Shown here: positions 1 through 12,168 of the stretch, one piece after another
Layout of the letters: each line of letters starts with the position of its first letter
Numbering within the stretch: the first letter of the stretch is position 1
Origin: Drechslerella dactyloides
Taxonomy: Eukaryota > Ascomycota > Orbiliomycetes > Orbiliales > Orbiliaceae
Reading direction: 5' to 3'
NCBI GenBank assembly: GCA_020064725.1
Contig: JAGTWJ010000008.1
Location: 1,240,001-1,304,000 of the forward strand
Length of the DNA stretch: 64,000 bases
Program-made: the position numbers and the translations under genes
Notes under the pieces: generated by a model
Databases searched by the model: none
The model's input: only the letters and a program-made list of their open reading frames with translations
Told to the model about the DNA's origin: nothing

Positions 1-450
1 GGAAGATTTATTGGGGCGACAGCTGGGCAATATTCTTCAGGGGCAAAGGGACATACAGGAAGGAGATAATGGTGTACAGGACGTGGTATCTGTGGCTAGA
101 AAGGGCATCTTTAAATATTACAGAGGAAGCAAAGCCGTACAGGGTACTGTCAAGCGAACAAGGTGAAAAGGGCGAGATGGGAGGGGGTGTCTCGATCAAA
201 AGGACGACATGATTCGAGGGTGTTACATGTCGAAAACGGGGGGGGCAACAGGTGGGCAAAGGAACAGACTATTCGCAGGAAGCGCCAAGGGAGACATTAA
301 ATCCCATAATGGTGTAAGAAAAATGTAGCGAGAGTTGTAGCTTTGACGAGCGGAGACTCGAGCATGTGGGACCTGAAACCGATCGGGTGCTTTCTCAGGG
401 GATTATGGTGCAAGCCGTACATTGAGTAGAGACAACGTAACCGAGCTGGC
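1..450. other. 3' flank of importin alpha, no gene seen
   Basis: This stretch lies downstream of the importin alpha stop codon. I see no coding segment with family similarity. It probably contains the 3' UTR of the minus-strand gene. Confidence 0.5.
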
Positions 451-2445
451 TTACATATCCATAGTATCACCCTGGTTGGCAAAGCTGAAGTTTCCTTGAG
501 CGGGTTGTGTCCCGAAGCTGAAAGTCTCGCCGGCATGTTGAGGAGCGACGCCTGGGATGGCATCTCCTTCCTCTTCTTCGTCTCCAAAGTACTTCTCGAT
601 GATGTTGTACGCTTTCATGTAGATTTCCTCGTTGGCGTTGTTCTGAGCGTTGTGGATCTTCTCCATTCCACCAGCTTCTTCGATGAACAAGGCGTACTTG
701 TTGATTCCCTCACCGCTCGACTCCTTGTCCATCTCGCCAACCTTCAAAATGTTCTCAAGACCGTCAAGGGCAACCTGAATTATCTTGTTGTCCATGCAGG
801 AGAGCAAGTCGCAGAGCGGCCGGATGGCACCTTGGTTAACCAGATAACGGATCTGGTCAGGCTTCTGAAGACCACCGGAAGTAGCGTTGGAAATGGCCCA
901 GCATGCCTCCTTGCGCGTCTTAAAGTCGCCGTTGCTGAGCAGGTTGATCAGAGGGGGGATAAGATTCGCGTCGATAACTGCCTGGATCTGCGAAGAGTTG
1001 CCGGCGGTGATGTTGGAGATAGTCCAGCAAGCCTCTTTACGAATGCCGTCCTTAGTGCTGCTGAGGAGGGATAGAAGCGCCGGAAGAGCCCCGCAGTTGA
1101 TTATAACTTGGGTTTGGACGTCATCACCGGTAACAATATTACCAACAGACCGTAGAGCAGGTGTCTGAACGCTAGTCGAGTTGTGCATAAGCAGCTCGAC
1201 GAGTCTGCGGGGGATTCCAGCCTCAATGACAGCTTGAATCTTGTCGTTGGAGCCATCAGAGAGATAAGAGATGGCCCAACACGCATCAATCAGCACCTCG
1301 TCATCCAGGCTGTATACTAATTTGGCAAGAACCGGGAGCGCTGGTAGAATCTAGAGAACCGTGTTAGAACGTGGAAGACTACGCGAAAGTTGAGAGGGGG
1401 AAAAAGAACTTACAGTTGTCCAATCTGGCTGCGGAGTCTTACCACGGCAGAAATTGCTGAGGGTCCAAGTGGCATTGCGAAGCATGCTGAGTTTACGGCT
1501 GTCACCGAGCAGTTGCAACAGAGGGCGAAGAGCACCTGCGCTCAAGACGTAGTCTCGGCATTGAGGGCTGTCTCCTGCAATGTTACCAAGAGCCCAGACG
1601 GCCTGTTCTCGGACATCGGGTTCATGGCTGCTCAGAAGCTCCACAAATATTGGAACGGCGCCTGCGTTAATAACGACTTGAGTCTGAGCGGCGGATCCGG
1701 AGGCGATGTTGGTGAGAGCCCAGGCGGCCTCGAACTGAACCAAGGTATGGGGCGAACGGAGAAACTCCACAAATCGGCTGACGACACCACATTCGATGAC
1801 CTTTTCAATAGGTGGATTCCTTTCCTTAGAAAGTAGCTTTCGAAACTTGGTGGTAGCTGAAATCTGTTGGTCGATGGAGTCCGAGAAGACACCTTGGATC
1901 ATGGACGGCAGATCCTCGGTAAGCTGGAAAGAAGAATCAACCGTTAGCGTGAGCTATGATCCATCGCGTGGCAATAAACTCGCGTATATCAAACGACGGG
2001 AACGGTTTGCAGGAAGGAAAAGGTTTAGGATCCGGTGGTTCTTCGTAGGTATCCACCTTGGGATAGGCCGGGGGTGGAAGGAAGCCTGATAAGAAAACCT
2101 TGATAAAGGCCCCCACCACCACCAACACTTGGAAAAGAGACGAGGAAGCGGGGACCAACAACAAAGGGCCATCATGTGCTTTTCGCGAGCTTCGAGCGGG
2201 GAAAGAATACTTACTTGCGACTCGGTATTAGCGCTCTCATCATCGCTATCGACGCCAGTGAGTCCGGAATGCGCAGTGGGGCCGGTGGCTTGGAGGTTTC
2301 GCCTCTTGGCGAGGTTCTCCTCGCGTTTCTGCTTCCGAATCTCCACCTGCTGCTCTTCACGACGACGGCGGAGTTCCTCGGGCTTGAAGGTGCCCTTGGC
2401 CTTGAAGTTTGTGCGTCGGTGCTCCGGGATGAAGCGGTCGGCCAT
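451..2445 (-). CDS. srp1: Importin subunit alpha (karyopherin alpha)
   Basis: Nuclear import adaptor that binds classical nuclear localisation signals and hands cargo to importin beta. Exons: 2215-2445, 1414-1923 and 451-1350, joined by GTAAGT donors at 2214 and 1413, giving about 546 aa, the normal family length. The first 50 residues form a basic importin-beta-binding domain (RFIPEHRRTNFKAKG, then Arg/Lys-rich helix). The rest is armadillo repeats with the recurring signatures EAAWALTNIASG, EQAVWALGNIAGD, NATWTLSNFCRG and KEACWAISN, whose Trp and Asn residues line the NLS groove. An acidic Glu-rich segment near the C-terminus precedes the end. The ATG was chosen because it gives the canonical MADRFIPEHRR start. 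Intron 1 is unusually long for this window (291 nt). It is divergent from POT1. Identification is from sequence and is secure. Confidence 0.96.
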
Positions 2446-3835
2446 GTTGAAGATTTCGCGGGTGGTGGTACTGGTGGCTTCTCCGAGAGGGGTATTGTTT
2501 GGCTGGAGGGTTGTGATGAGAAGAGGGAGAAGAGAGGATTAGGCGGACTGGAGTAAAATTTGCGTGACCAAGCGATTTCCGCTCGGTGCTCTTTGTTGTG
2601 TGATCCTGCACAAACAAGCTTTCGGCGGGCAGAAAAACAGCAGTTAGCGGTTAGAAACTAGCTTTGGCCGGAGCTGGCCATCAAACAGGGGCGAGATTTG
2701 CGAGCCTAGACCGGTGATATGGCATGTGTATAAAGAGGGTGTCCATACCAGCGGGGGGCGTGCGAGAGTGAGGGGAGGGGGAACGGAAGGGATCACAGCG
2801 AATCTGCAGGAAGAGGCAAGGTGCATGCATGCACGTACAGGAGGACCTAGAAAAGCCAGCGGGAGCTTCCACCTTACCTATTGTTCGGCGCGCAAGTCGG
2901 AAGCCGCGGCGGCTGGAAGAACTATGGGCTATCAGCTACCTGCGGGCTGTGAGCTGTGATCTGTGCAAGGTCCCTGATCAGCACCGTCGGCAGCAGCAGT
3001 TGAAGGGCAACGGGCGCTTGACTGTACCTCGGTAGAATCCTGATAGCTACAATGCCAGACGAAGCAGCAGTGGAGGGGACGCTGTTGGAGGGGTGGCGAG
3101 AGTTCTTGGAGGCGGTGGACAGGTTGCAGGAGGGTGGTGATGGTGGTGATGGTGATGTTGAGGAGGAATGGACAGTAGCAAGCAGCTGGCAGAAGGAGAA
3201 GGAGAAGAAGAGGAGGAGGAGGGAGAAGGAGAAGCGGCAGATGGAAGGGGAAACGGAGGAGGGCCGAGCAGGTAGCTCCAAGCTGATAGCTCCCGTTTGC
3301 CCACCCTCCTCGCCACATTGGCTGGATTCATGGACGCGCTCTCTCCACCGGACGCCAGCTGCTGCCCGTATCGACGGAAAGGACGAGGAGCATCATGATC
3401 TCGATTCATGCTCTGTTCTCAAGTAGACATCGTAGCTGTAGCGATATCACACGATCTGCTGTGAGAAGCCTCGCTGCTGGGACAGCTTCCGCTCGACGCG
3501 CGTAGATTGTTGACTGCGCTCTGGGTTGCTACTGCTATCACACGCCTAGTTCACACACACGCCTTCTCTCCATCTATATCTCTACCTCCTTTACCAGCGG
3601 ACGCATTCTCCTCTCCTTCGCCTACTCCAGCTAAGCTTCTCCCCCGTTGGCCATTGATCGATTCTCCTACCAGCAAGGCGGCCGTTCATTCGCGCACGTC
3701 TCCTGTCACGGGTCGTGATTTCGCGGCGCACCTGCAGGACCGCCTTAGCGCGATTGGACCCGGCCAGCCTTCGAAAACACAACAGACCAACGCCAGGTAC
3801 TCCTCCATTCGAGCCATCATCGACACTCCTTCAAG
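2446..3835. other. Divergent intergenic region importin alpha / POT1
   Basis: About 1.4 kb separates two divergently read genes and should hold both promoters. A purine-rich tract lies near 3190-3250 (AAGGAGAAG-type repeats). ORFs here are low complexity or have no recognisable domain, and I do not call a gene. Confidence 0.5.
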
Positions 3836-6140
3836 ATGGCGTTGCCCAAAGGTTACTTCTCGATCGCGGAAGCAAAGGAGGTTGGGAAAGGCGATCTCGT
3901 ATCCCTGATCGGTGTTCCCGTCGATTTCCAGCACCCCAAGCAGTCTCGTGGCAAAGGTAGGCCTCCAAAAGACCGTTCGTCGACATAGAGTGGATACTTG
4001 ATTGACTGTTTGCATCCGCGTAGACTTCATGTGCACCCTGAACATCTGCGACCAGTCGGCCGCGATTTTCAACAACAATTTGATGCTTAGACTGTTCAAA
4101 GAAAACCCAGAGGAGCTACCGCAGGACATAGCAATCAGTGATGACGCCATCATCGTGGTGGTCTTGAAGACGATCAAGGTAGGCGTTGATTTACATCCTT
4201 CTTCAATTATACCTCTCAAGCTGATATCCTTTACATCAAGATGGGTGTCTTCAGGGATGAACCAGTTGGCATGTCCAACTACAAAACTGAGTGGATCATC
4301 CTCAAAGGCGAGATCCAAACTCGAAAAGCAAAGGGGCACCTGCCACCTCCAAGGCCTAGAATGCAGATCCTCAGCTGCGGGCCCAAGCAGATTGAAGACC
4401 AAATAGAAAGAAGCAAGCTCCTGTCGGAGAATGAATACAAAGCTTGCCAGGATCTCGTGGAGGCCTGGCATGCCCGTGGTCGCCTCGCCGGCTGTCATGG
4501 CGTGACCAAGGAGACTTATAACACGGAGCTTGATCTCAAGGAAAACCGGAAGAAAAAGCTAGCTCAAATCAAAGATATCCAAGAAAACAACTTTCACGAC
4601 ATAATCTGCTTCGTCCAGGATAAATGGGTCAACTCCCATAACCAGACCACCGTCTACGTTACCGACTTTACCCAGAACATGAACCTGTATCATCATAACA
4701 ACGACTTTCTCGGACTGTCCGAGGAGACCGTCCAGGACGAAGCAGCTCGTGACGAGACATACAGCTACGCCTATGATTTCGGTGGCGCAACCAAGAAGGC
4801 AACCAAGAGCGGCTTCGTCAGCAAATGGTACTACGAACGTCTGGGGTTTTATACGCTTCAAGTCACATTTTGGGACAGCTTGGCTGCGAAAGCAGACCAG
4901 GAGCTCAAAGCGGGGGATCACATCCTCCTGAACAACGTTAATATCAAGCGAGACACCCTGAAGAACAATCTGGAAGGGAATCTCAGATTGCCCCGTGATA
5001 CTAGTAAACCCATGAGCGACGGGTTCGTCAAGATCGGGCCGAGCGATGCGAGAGTCAAAGGTCTGAACACGCGACGCAACGAGCTTGAGAGAACGATGAA
5101 AGAAAAAAAGGAAGCGATTATAGAAGCGAGGAAGCGCCGTGCGGAAGAAGAGAAGCAGAAGAAGCTCGAGGAGGAAATGAACAGGCGACGCGAGAACAAC
5201 CCGCTGAGTGAGTATCACGCCCACATCTCGGCATGTCGGTACCTGCCTCTAATCAGATGGACTCATTCTAGTTTTGTGCGGTTATGAGTCAATGGAGACC
5301 ACTACTATCAAATCCATCAATGTGTCGCTAGAAGGCACGGTGCTGGACTTCTTCAACCGGCATTACCGCACAGAATGCAGAGTCAAGGAATTTCGCCCTC
5401 CCGACATCAAGTACTTTTGTCAACCGATCAAAGACGATCCGGAGGCATGTTCCCTCCCATTGGACGTGGATCCGCGGCCAAAATGGTTCTGGTGTTTCGA
5501 GTTGGATGTCGTCGGAAAAGATGAGGAGTCATTCATCACAATCCAGGTTGACGACGCAGCCGGCCGCCATCTATTGACCATGGATCCTTGCGAGTAAGTC
5601 CCATATCTGACCTTGGTATAAGTCTGAGCCTCGAGCTAATAATCACAACTTAGTCTCCAAGATCCCGCAAATCACGAGAAACTAGAACAGCTCCGCCATG
5701 AGCTCTCAATTCTATGGGGAAACCTCGACGAGGTCATCCGTGACCGTCAAGAGCGGTTTCAGGTCTGTCAAAACCACATGGAGATGGTTCTAGATCAATA
5801 TATCAAGAACCCGTACGACAAACCTCTCCAGAAGGCAAAGTTCAAAGAGTACGAAGCAGAGCGAGACGCTATCAACAAACTGCCGGTCTTCAACGACAAC
5901 AAGATCAGTAACAAGTTTTTTTTCGCTATGATTAAAGAGTACGGCGAGCCATACGAAGAAGACGATGGTAAGCGTGGGTTTGAACGCAAGTTCATCCTCG
6001 AGCACACGATGATCAACAGCAAGAATCGCGCCGAGAAGGTAAAGCTGTTGAAGCAGCGGAAGCGTAGACAGCAAGAAGGGGGTGTCCAAGAAGCGAGTGA
6101 TAGAATGGATCTTGATCAGTCATTGTCGAGTACGCTCTGA
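3836..6140 (+). CDS. pot1: POT1-like telomere single-strand-binding protein
   Basis: Binds the single-stranded G-rich telomere overhang and protects chromosome ends as part of shelterin. Exons: 3836-3956, 4024-4178, 4241-5207, 5272-5593 and 5654-6140, giving about 683 aa; introns are 60-67 nt. The N-terminal OB fold (about residues 1-140) has the POT1 pattern: start near GDLVSLIGVPVDF, then DFMCTLNICDQS, then a VVLKTIK strand. A second OB fold follows (about 205-340; DIICFVQDKWV, TTVYVTDFTQN, AGDHILLNNVNIK), with the gap and LEGNLR ending typical of POT1pC. A highly charged helix (about 365-414, Lys/Arg/Glu-rich) links to a C-terminal region with another predicted beta-rich segment (KWFWCFELDVVG). 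The start was chosen as the ATG opening the first OB fold. The fold assignment is from remembered family patterns. Confidence is high for POT1 and lower for domain limits. Confidence 0.88.
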
Positions 6141-6441
6141 GTTTAACGTTTCCCGTGCGAATTTGCCTAGCACTACATAGATCACGAATTTTCAGATGTT
6201 CTCAGATACCCTTCCTCGCAATAATCACATTTTACCTTAGCCACACTATTACCATTCACTCTTGTAAACTAGCTGTTAGCATCGTGTCCGAAAAGTGCTC
6301 GCAATACGTATGGCCTGTTACATATTCTGTGTTGTCGCAGTCAATTGGCTTGGCCTTCTGCTTCCTTCCCCAAAAACTTCGACCTCAAGTATCCTCCATC
6401 TTTATCACCAACCACAACCTCCAGCGCATCACCGACACAAA
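6141..6441. other. Short intergenic gap
   Basis: About 300 bases between two same-strand genes. It should contain the POT1 3' UTR and the next promoter. No gene seen. Confidence 0.5.
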
Positions 6442-7329
6442 ATGGCTAAACCAAAGGCCGCCCCACCGTCCAACCACGAAAGACAGCCGCCGGATTCGTC
6501 TAAACGAAAACGAAAGAAGCCGAAACGCTCCAACGACCCGAATGACGATACCCCGAAAGCTTTCACCCGCCTCATGGCCTATGCCGCCACGGGCAAGCGC
6601 CCCAACGGCCTCGACGATCCAAAACCCGGGGCCGCCAGCAAAAAGCGCAAGCGCTCCGCACCCTCCGATGACGCTACCGCGCCCGAATCCTCGCAGCCCG
6701 CCTCCTCTACCACTACCGACCACCCGAAAGACGCAACCGTAGATGCCGACGTTCACACATCCGCACCCTCGCACAACCTCACCCTCCTCCCCGGCGAAAA
6801 GCTGTCAGACTTCTCCCGCCGCGTCGACGCTGCGATCCCCATCTCCTTCAAGGGCCTCCAGCGCGGCGAAGACAACCCCAAAAACAAGAAGAAGAAAAAG
6901 GAGGATCCAAAAGCCGACGCTGATGCTACTGCTGCCGCCGACGAAATCACAGAAGATTCCTACGACTTTGACGACAACGGCGACCCGCTGCCCAACCATC
7001 TGAAACCGCATACGCATACGCACACTCATACGCACGCGCACGCCAAATCCCGGACCCGCAAAGACCGCAGTCCCAGTCCATTCGCAATCCTGCGACAGCA
7101 GCGCGGCGCCGTCCAACAATCCATCAACGACGTCGTACAGGCGCCGCCCAGCCTCATCGTACCGAAGGAGAAGCTGCGGGATAAGACGAAACCGCGCCCG
7201 CTGGCAGCGGGTCTCGAGGTGCCGAAGAGCAGCGGCAGTCTCGCGAGACGGGAGGCGCTAGAGGTCGAGCGGCAGGGAGTCGTGGAGCGCTACCGGGCGA
7301 TGATGGCCGCCAGGAGCGGTGGGCTATGA
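6442..7329 (+). CDS. Basic, low-complexity nuclear-type protein (possible rRNA-processing factor)
   Basis: Single-exon ORF of 295 aa starting at MAKPKAAPP. The upstream in-frame ATG at 6295 opens a stretch unlike the rest, so the later ATG is preferred. Lys/Arg-rich nuclear-localisation-like clusters (KRKRKKPKR, KKRKR) and disordered acidic and Pro-rich stretches dominate. A short conserved-looking patch, AFTRLMAYAATGKRPNGLDD, and a C-terminal segment ending LEVERQGVVERYRAMMAARSGG look like the parts under constraint. A His-Thr/His-Ala repeat sits near residues 190-201. The general layout recalls the fungal UPF0653/Nop19-like family of small-subunit rRNA-processing proteins, but this is inference from composition and memory, not a firm match. 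Nucleolar location is therefore tentative. Confidence 0.7.
   Translation: MAKPKAAPPSNHERQPPDSSKRKRKKPKRSNDPNDDTPKAFTRLMAYAATGKRPNGLDDPKPGAASKKRKRSAPSDDATAPESSQPASSTTTDHPKDATVDADVHTSAPSHNLTLLPGEKLSDFSRRVDAAIPISFKGLQRGEDNPKNKKKKKEDPKADADATAAADEITEDSYDFDDNGDPLPNHLKPHTHTHTHTHAHAKSRTRKDRSPSPFAILRQQRGAVQQSINDVVQAPPSLIVPKEKLRDKTKPRPLAAGLEVPKSSGSLARREALEVERQGVVERYRAMMAARSGGL
7009..7044 (+). repeat. CAY-ACN/GCN codon repeat encoding alternating His-Thr/His-Ala
   Basis: Twelve codons alternate His with Thr or Ala inside the basic protein at 6442-7329. The codons vary (CAT/CAC, ACG/ACT/GCG/GCC), so the amino acid pattern may be maintained rather than being a fresh DNA slippage product. Confidence 0.8.
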
Positions 7330-8412
7330 TATCAGCTGATGGCTCGCTGGGATATAATCGTCATAAGATGGCGGGCATGCATGGCGGGCATGTATTCGGT
7401 ATAGATCGAGACGAGTTCGCCCTCTTTGTATAATATTTAGATGATATCTGCTATCAGTCACAACTATGGATGCAAACGCTTCTAGCCATCGTGAATCTAC
7501 TGTGGACGGAACAAGGCCAATATTAATGATAAATATAGGCAGTGCAAAGAAGTGATATTACCATTCGATCTATAGTATTAATTCCGCCAAACCGGGAAAA
7601 CAAAGAATAGAAAAAACCAAGCAACAAAGCAATGCACTATCGTAACGACAAAAGAGTATCCAACAAGAATCGAATCGAATCGAATCGCAAGCATTGTATA
7701 AGTAAAAAGAAGAAGAAGAAGAAAGAAATTTTTTCAAAAAGAAATAGTCGAAGACTCGCAAGCCATCCATCCCATCGATTGCAATTGCGTCTTCATGAAT
7801 CAAATGCAACAATGGTATCATGCATGCCGTGTCAAGTTTTGTAAGTCAAGAAGCTCAAAAGGGTTCAATAATGCAGAGAAAAACCGTACGTATAATTATA
7901 AGAAGCAGCGTGCATACGTGATAAAAGTACATTCGGGTGGCGTCGGGGCGGCAGACACAGCCCGCCATGAGTGGTCTTTTCGTAGAGAAGGAGACGAGGA
8001 GATGGAAATGTTTATGGAGAAGGTAAGCTCGATCGCGCAGCGCTGGATCGAGGTTAATCGAGCGGGAGAGGTGTGAGATAGGAATTCGGAAGCAACGTGA
8101 GAGAGATGTAGGCCGGCCCGCCACGAAGAGGGTAACTAACACCCGCATCATGCAAGCAAGCCGGCTATCGAGAGGGTATGGGGGTGAGTGAGGGGAGGAC
8201 GAGTCGAGTGGAACATAGTAGAGTCATAAGAAAATACAGCAAAAAGAAAAAATGTATAGTAGTAGTAATCGAAAAGAGAACCATAACCCGCCGCCAGAGT
8301 AAAAAAAAAACCAGTCAAAAGTGTCAAGAATTAAAAGGGAGGATCCGGGAAGTAAATGTACAATAAAGTCAATCAATATCCTTACACCCATATCGTCAAA
8401 AGCAAACCTCAA
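7330..8412. other. Convergent intergenic region, A-rich
   Basis: Lies between two converging genes and so should hold both 3' UTRs. There are several A-rich runs (for example near 7700-7745 and 8240-8330) and a direct repeat of GGCGGGCATG near 7372-7391. No gene seen. Confidence 0.5.
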
Positions 8413-11400
8413 TTAGTCGGCATCCACCATCTCCTCATCTTCATCTTCAGCGACACTCGCCTGTCTCTTCTCGTGCTCCTCTTCTTCCTCTCTCACCATC
8501 TCCTCGTGCCTTACTATTTCTTCCTCGTGCGCCTCTTCCTCGTTTTGGTGTTCTTCCTCATCACTGTCTTCGATCACTTCTGCACTCTTCATCGGCTTTC
8601 CGGCGATGGCGTTGACGGCGGGCTTGGCCTTTGGCTTCGCGCGGGAAGGTCTCGGCTTTGGCGGATCCAAATGGTTCAGGATCTCGCGTAGGTTGGGTCC
8701 CAGTTGTGATTTATTTTTCAAAAGACGGGCTTTGAAGATGCTCGGGTCGGCAACGTCGCCCAGAACAGCGAGGGTGATCTTGCCGACGAACTCGCACAAA
8801 CGCTGTTCGAACAGCAGCGCGGCCTCGAGATCCGTATTTTCTTCGTACTCGTCACCCTCATCGTCGCCGTCGTGAGCGACAGTCTTGTTTGTGAGTTTCG
8901 CGAATCGCTTTTCCGCAGAGATGTACACTCTCAAGATGTCCTCCTGAACTTCCTTGGGGATTCTGCGAGGGAACATGGAAGGTTTGGTGGATGTGGCGAG
9001 GAGAGCATTGAAGGTGTGGAAGTCGAGGATGGCGCCCGCGGCAGCAATTCGGACCTCGTCAAGTTCACGAATGTTGATGAGGTTTTCAAGGTGGGCGGTA
9101 ATGGTCTCTTCCCTTTCTTTAAGCGTCTCCAATTGGGCCAGTTGATCGCTGTCCGCAGATGTATTGCCTTTTGTGACGGACTCCACATTCCACATGAAGT
9201 AATATAATAGAGTCTTCAGCGCCGAAAGCCAGAGATCATTCTCGGCTTCGTCGGAAGTTTTCCCTCGCCCAATGATCGTAGTGAGTATGTCAACTGGCGA
9301 GTCGCTCGATGGAGAAGCTCCAGGCTCCTTGCTATTCTTGCCTTTGCCCTTTGCGGCATGAGACGCCGTGGCATTCAATTCATAGGCTTCCTTACAGTCT
9401 GTGACGCTGGCTAGGTACTGCAGTCGCTTGACGGCTGTCTCGAGATCGGAAAGCGCCTGGTCGCCGAGCTCGTCTTTCTCGAGATCTTTCCCGGAAACCA
9501 AAGAGACGAGATAGTTGCTAACTTCTTCTTGAACAGTCGTGATCTTCTGCGATGTAACCTCGTCCAGCTCATCGAATGACTTGGCGTGTAGTAGGAACCC
9601 GCTCGCTTCTTTCAGAACCGACTCGTCGAGATGTGTCATGAACTGTCGAATGGCACCGTCCAATAGTGATGTGTAGGTGTTCATCTGTCGGAGTTCTTGG
9701 TAAACATCCAGCTTCATGAGCTGGGCAATTCTTAGGACGGTGGCGGCGGTCTCTGGCGGCGGGCCAAACTTGTTGAGAAGAAGTGGAACGTAATGTGCAA
9801 GGCTCCGTGAGATATCCTCCTCGTCGGGTGCCTCCGAATGCTTTCTCTTCGACTTTGCAGGGACGGCAGTAGCGTCGGCGGCAGCGGCAATTGCGCAGGT
9901 GATAGAGGCGTGGAGAACGTGGAGCAGTATGTTTTCTTCCTTGGCCTTGAGAGCACAGAATCTCTTGATGTAGGACAGCGTCTCATCATCCGAATTGTTC
10001 ATCAGATTCCCGGTATGGTCGTACAAAAGGTATTTAGCGAGATCTTCCCAATTCTGTGTAACAAGCAAAGTTAGCGCGATGTGACTTTTTGAAAAGACGT
10101 CATGCTGCGGGTCTTACGTGTAGTTCAGGGATTGCTTTGTACAGGGCCAATCCGGCAAGCTGGAATCTTGACTGGAGACCTAGTGCTGCAATCCCTTTGG
10201 CATTGCTTTCCTGAGATTGTGTGTCCGTAGAATCATCCAGGTCGTACTCCGATAATGAGTTGACTAGACACTTGAACTTGATCCAGCTGATCTGGTGGCC
10301 CTCAAATTCATCATCATCGAGGTCGCCTGCGGTTGCCAAAGCTTCCGTGACCACATCTTCTCCACCACAGTCTTCGATTTGTCCATCGTAGCCTTCTTGG
10401 ACGCTGCTTGCGAAGAAGTCTGCTACAGCATTCCGTACTTTGGCATCAGCGTCGTATAGAAGTCTGCCGATGGACTCGATGTCATCGGCTTCCAGAAATC
10501 CAACTTGGCGAATTTCGTTGAGCAGGGTAATCGCCTCTGCTCGGACGCCGGAATCCGCATCTTGGAGCGCCATTTCAACTAGGCGTGATCTGAAACGTTC
10601 GGTAAAATTCCGGAGTCCTCCAACGTTCGCTCGGTCCTTGAATAACCGAATCAAAGCTCTGATAACTTCTGAACGTACGTTGACCGCAGTATCAGACAGA
10701 ACCCAGCCAAGGTAGCGGAGATACGAAGCTTCGAAAAATGTGCTCGGTAGCCTGACGATCCAAATCCCAAGCTCATGGATGCACTCAGCGCGGATCTTTG
10801 CGTCCACATCTCTGTAACGATGGACAAATATTGACTCATAGATGTCGGTGATTTGGTCGTTAATGAATTCTTGGCTTGCTTGCGCTTCGTCGATGGCAGC
10901 TTCTAATGATTTAATCCTGCCGGCGTTCTTCCTGGATTTTGACTTTTCTGATTCCAACTGTTTGGTTGTATTGTTGACGGTCTTTTCGATATCAGACATC
11001 GTGCTGCAGAGGGCAGTCATAATCGAAAGATTGATGGCGGTACTTGTGTGGCGGAAAGGTCGGAGAGGCGAGCTCGACATGGCGGTTATCCATATCTGCA
11101 TGTTCTCGATGAGGGCCGGGTCACTGGTCAGAACGTCGGAGGCGGAGATGTGGTTGATGAGTTCGGCAAAGAAAGCAGTGAGGCAGGTTCTATAGCGACG
11201 GAATTTCTGAGATCTCGATGCTATCGGATACTCGACGGAGGATTCCTATGGTGCAGTTGTGAGAATGCGATCCGCTGTGGGAAAGGGTGGCTGCACTACC
11301 TTTTGAAAGATTTCTTGAATGTCTTCAAGCTTGCTCGCCGCTGAGTCGGCGTCTTCGATGTCATCGCTCGTCACGGACTGGTTGCAGCCACAGCTCTGGA

Positions 11401-12168
11401 CGGACAACATTAGCAAAGAACATTGGACGAACCGTGAGGCTATTCACTTACTCGAAGGATGAAGTTGATCATGGCAACCATCGCGTCGGTGTTATTCGAG
11501 TCATAGGTGTCAATCCAGTCCTGGACGATCTTGGAGGCGTCCTCGCCAGCGAGAACCCGGTCTACGAAGAAGCTCGATTAGCTCGACTCGGTCCTACAGA
11601 AGGCGATAGCGGTGTGCGACTGACTGAAGAGATCATCGCCATCCAGCTCGACGACCCCGTTGACGGCCTTGTTCCTTTTTCGCGGGGTAGCTTTAGCTCT
11701 GGCTTGAGGTCCGGCGTCGGTACGTGATTTCTTGGGGACGGGCTTCTTGGCAGGAGTCTTTGCCGCTTTGGACCTGCTCGGTGCGGTTGCTTTGCTCTTG
11801 CTGTTGGGCCGTTTCTTGGAGACAGGAGTGGATTCGTCGTCCGATGCCTCGTCCGGTTCCTCGTCACTGGCAGCCGTCGCATCGGATTGAAGCTCGGCAT
11901 CGTCGTCGCTGGCGGCGGCTTCTTCGTCTTCGGACGCGTTATCGGCGGCGCCTACGCGACTATCTCGTTTTCGCTTTCGCTGGGTGGTGGGAGGCGGGGA
12001 GTAGGTGGTGGGCGGTCTTCGGACGCGGGTCGAGCGGCGCTGGCTGGACTCGCCGGAGGGCTCGGGCGTCGCGGAATCCTCGCCGGCGGTAGCCATTCTT
12101 CCGATGATCGTGAGGCTGGTGGTGGTGGCGGTGGAGGTGGGGGTCTGGGTCGACGTCGTCGCGCTCAT
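8413..12168 (-). CDS. scc3: Cohesin subunit SCC3/STAG
   Basis: HEAT-repeat subunit of cohesin that helps load the ring on DNA and hold sister chromatids. Exons: 11625-12168, 11452-11561, 11300-11395, 10118-11245 and 8413-10053, giving about 1172 aa, normal for SCC3. The N-terminal 170 residues are disordered and basic (RRSTRVRRPP, acidic EDEEAAASDDD). Then come the STAG-type sequence (LFNRVLAGEDASKIVQDWID, NFILRSCGCNQSV), the stromalin conservative region (FFEASYLRYLGWVLSDT), and long alpha-helical repeats (NWEDLAKYLLYDHTG). It ends in a strongly acidic Glu/Asp tail. For intron 1 I chose the GTCAGT donor at 11624 rather than a nearer GTAGGA. It yields a 63-nt intron instead of an implausible 36 nt and restores the LFNRV sequence. 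Divergent from TFC3. Confidence 0.92.

Noticed and set aside
496..1074. 192-codon open frame on the plus strand
   Set aside because: Antisense to importin alpha armadillo repeats; repeat structure keeps it open.
3052..3426. 124-codon open frame on the plus strand upstream of POT1
   Set aside because: Generated by the purine-rich tract; Glu/Lys low complexity, no domain, and no splice logic.
11562..11597. A 36-nt intron with a GTAGGA donor in SCC3
   Set aside because: Too short for a fungal spliceosomal intron; the GTCAGT donor at 11624 gives 63 nt and restores the LFNRV sequence.
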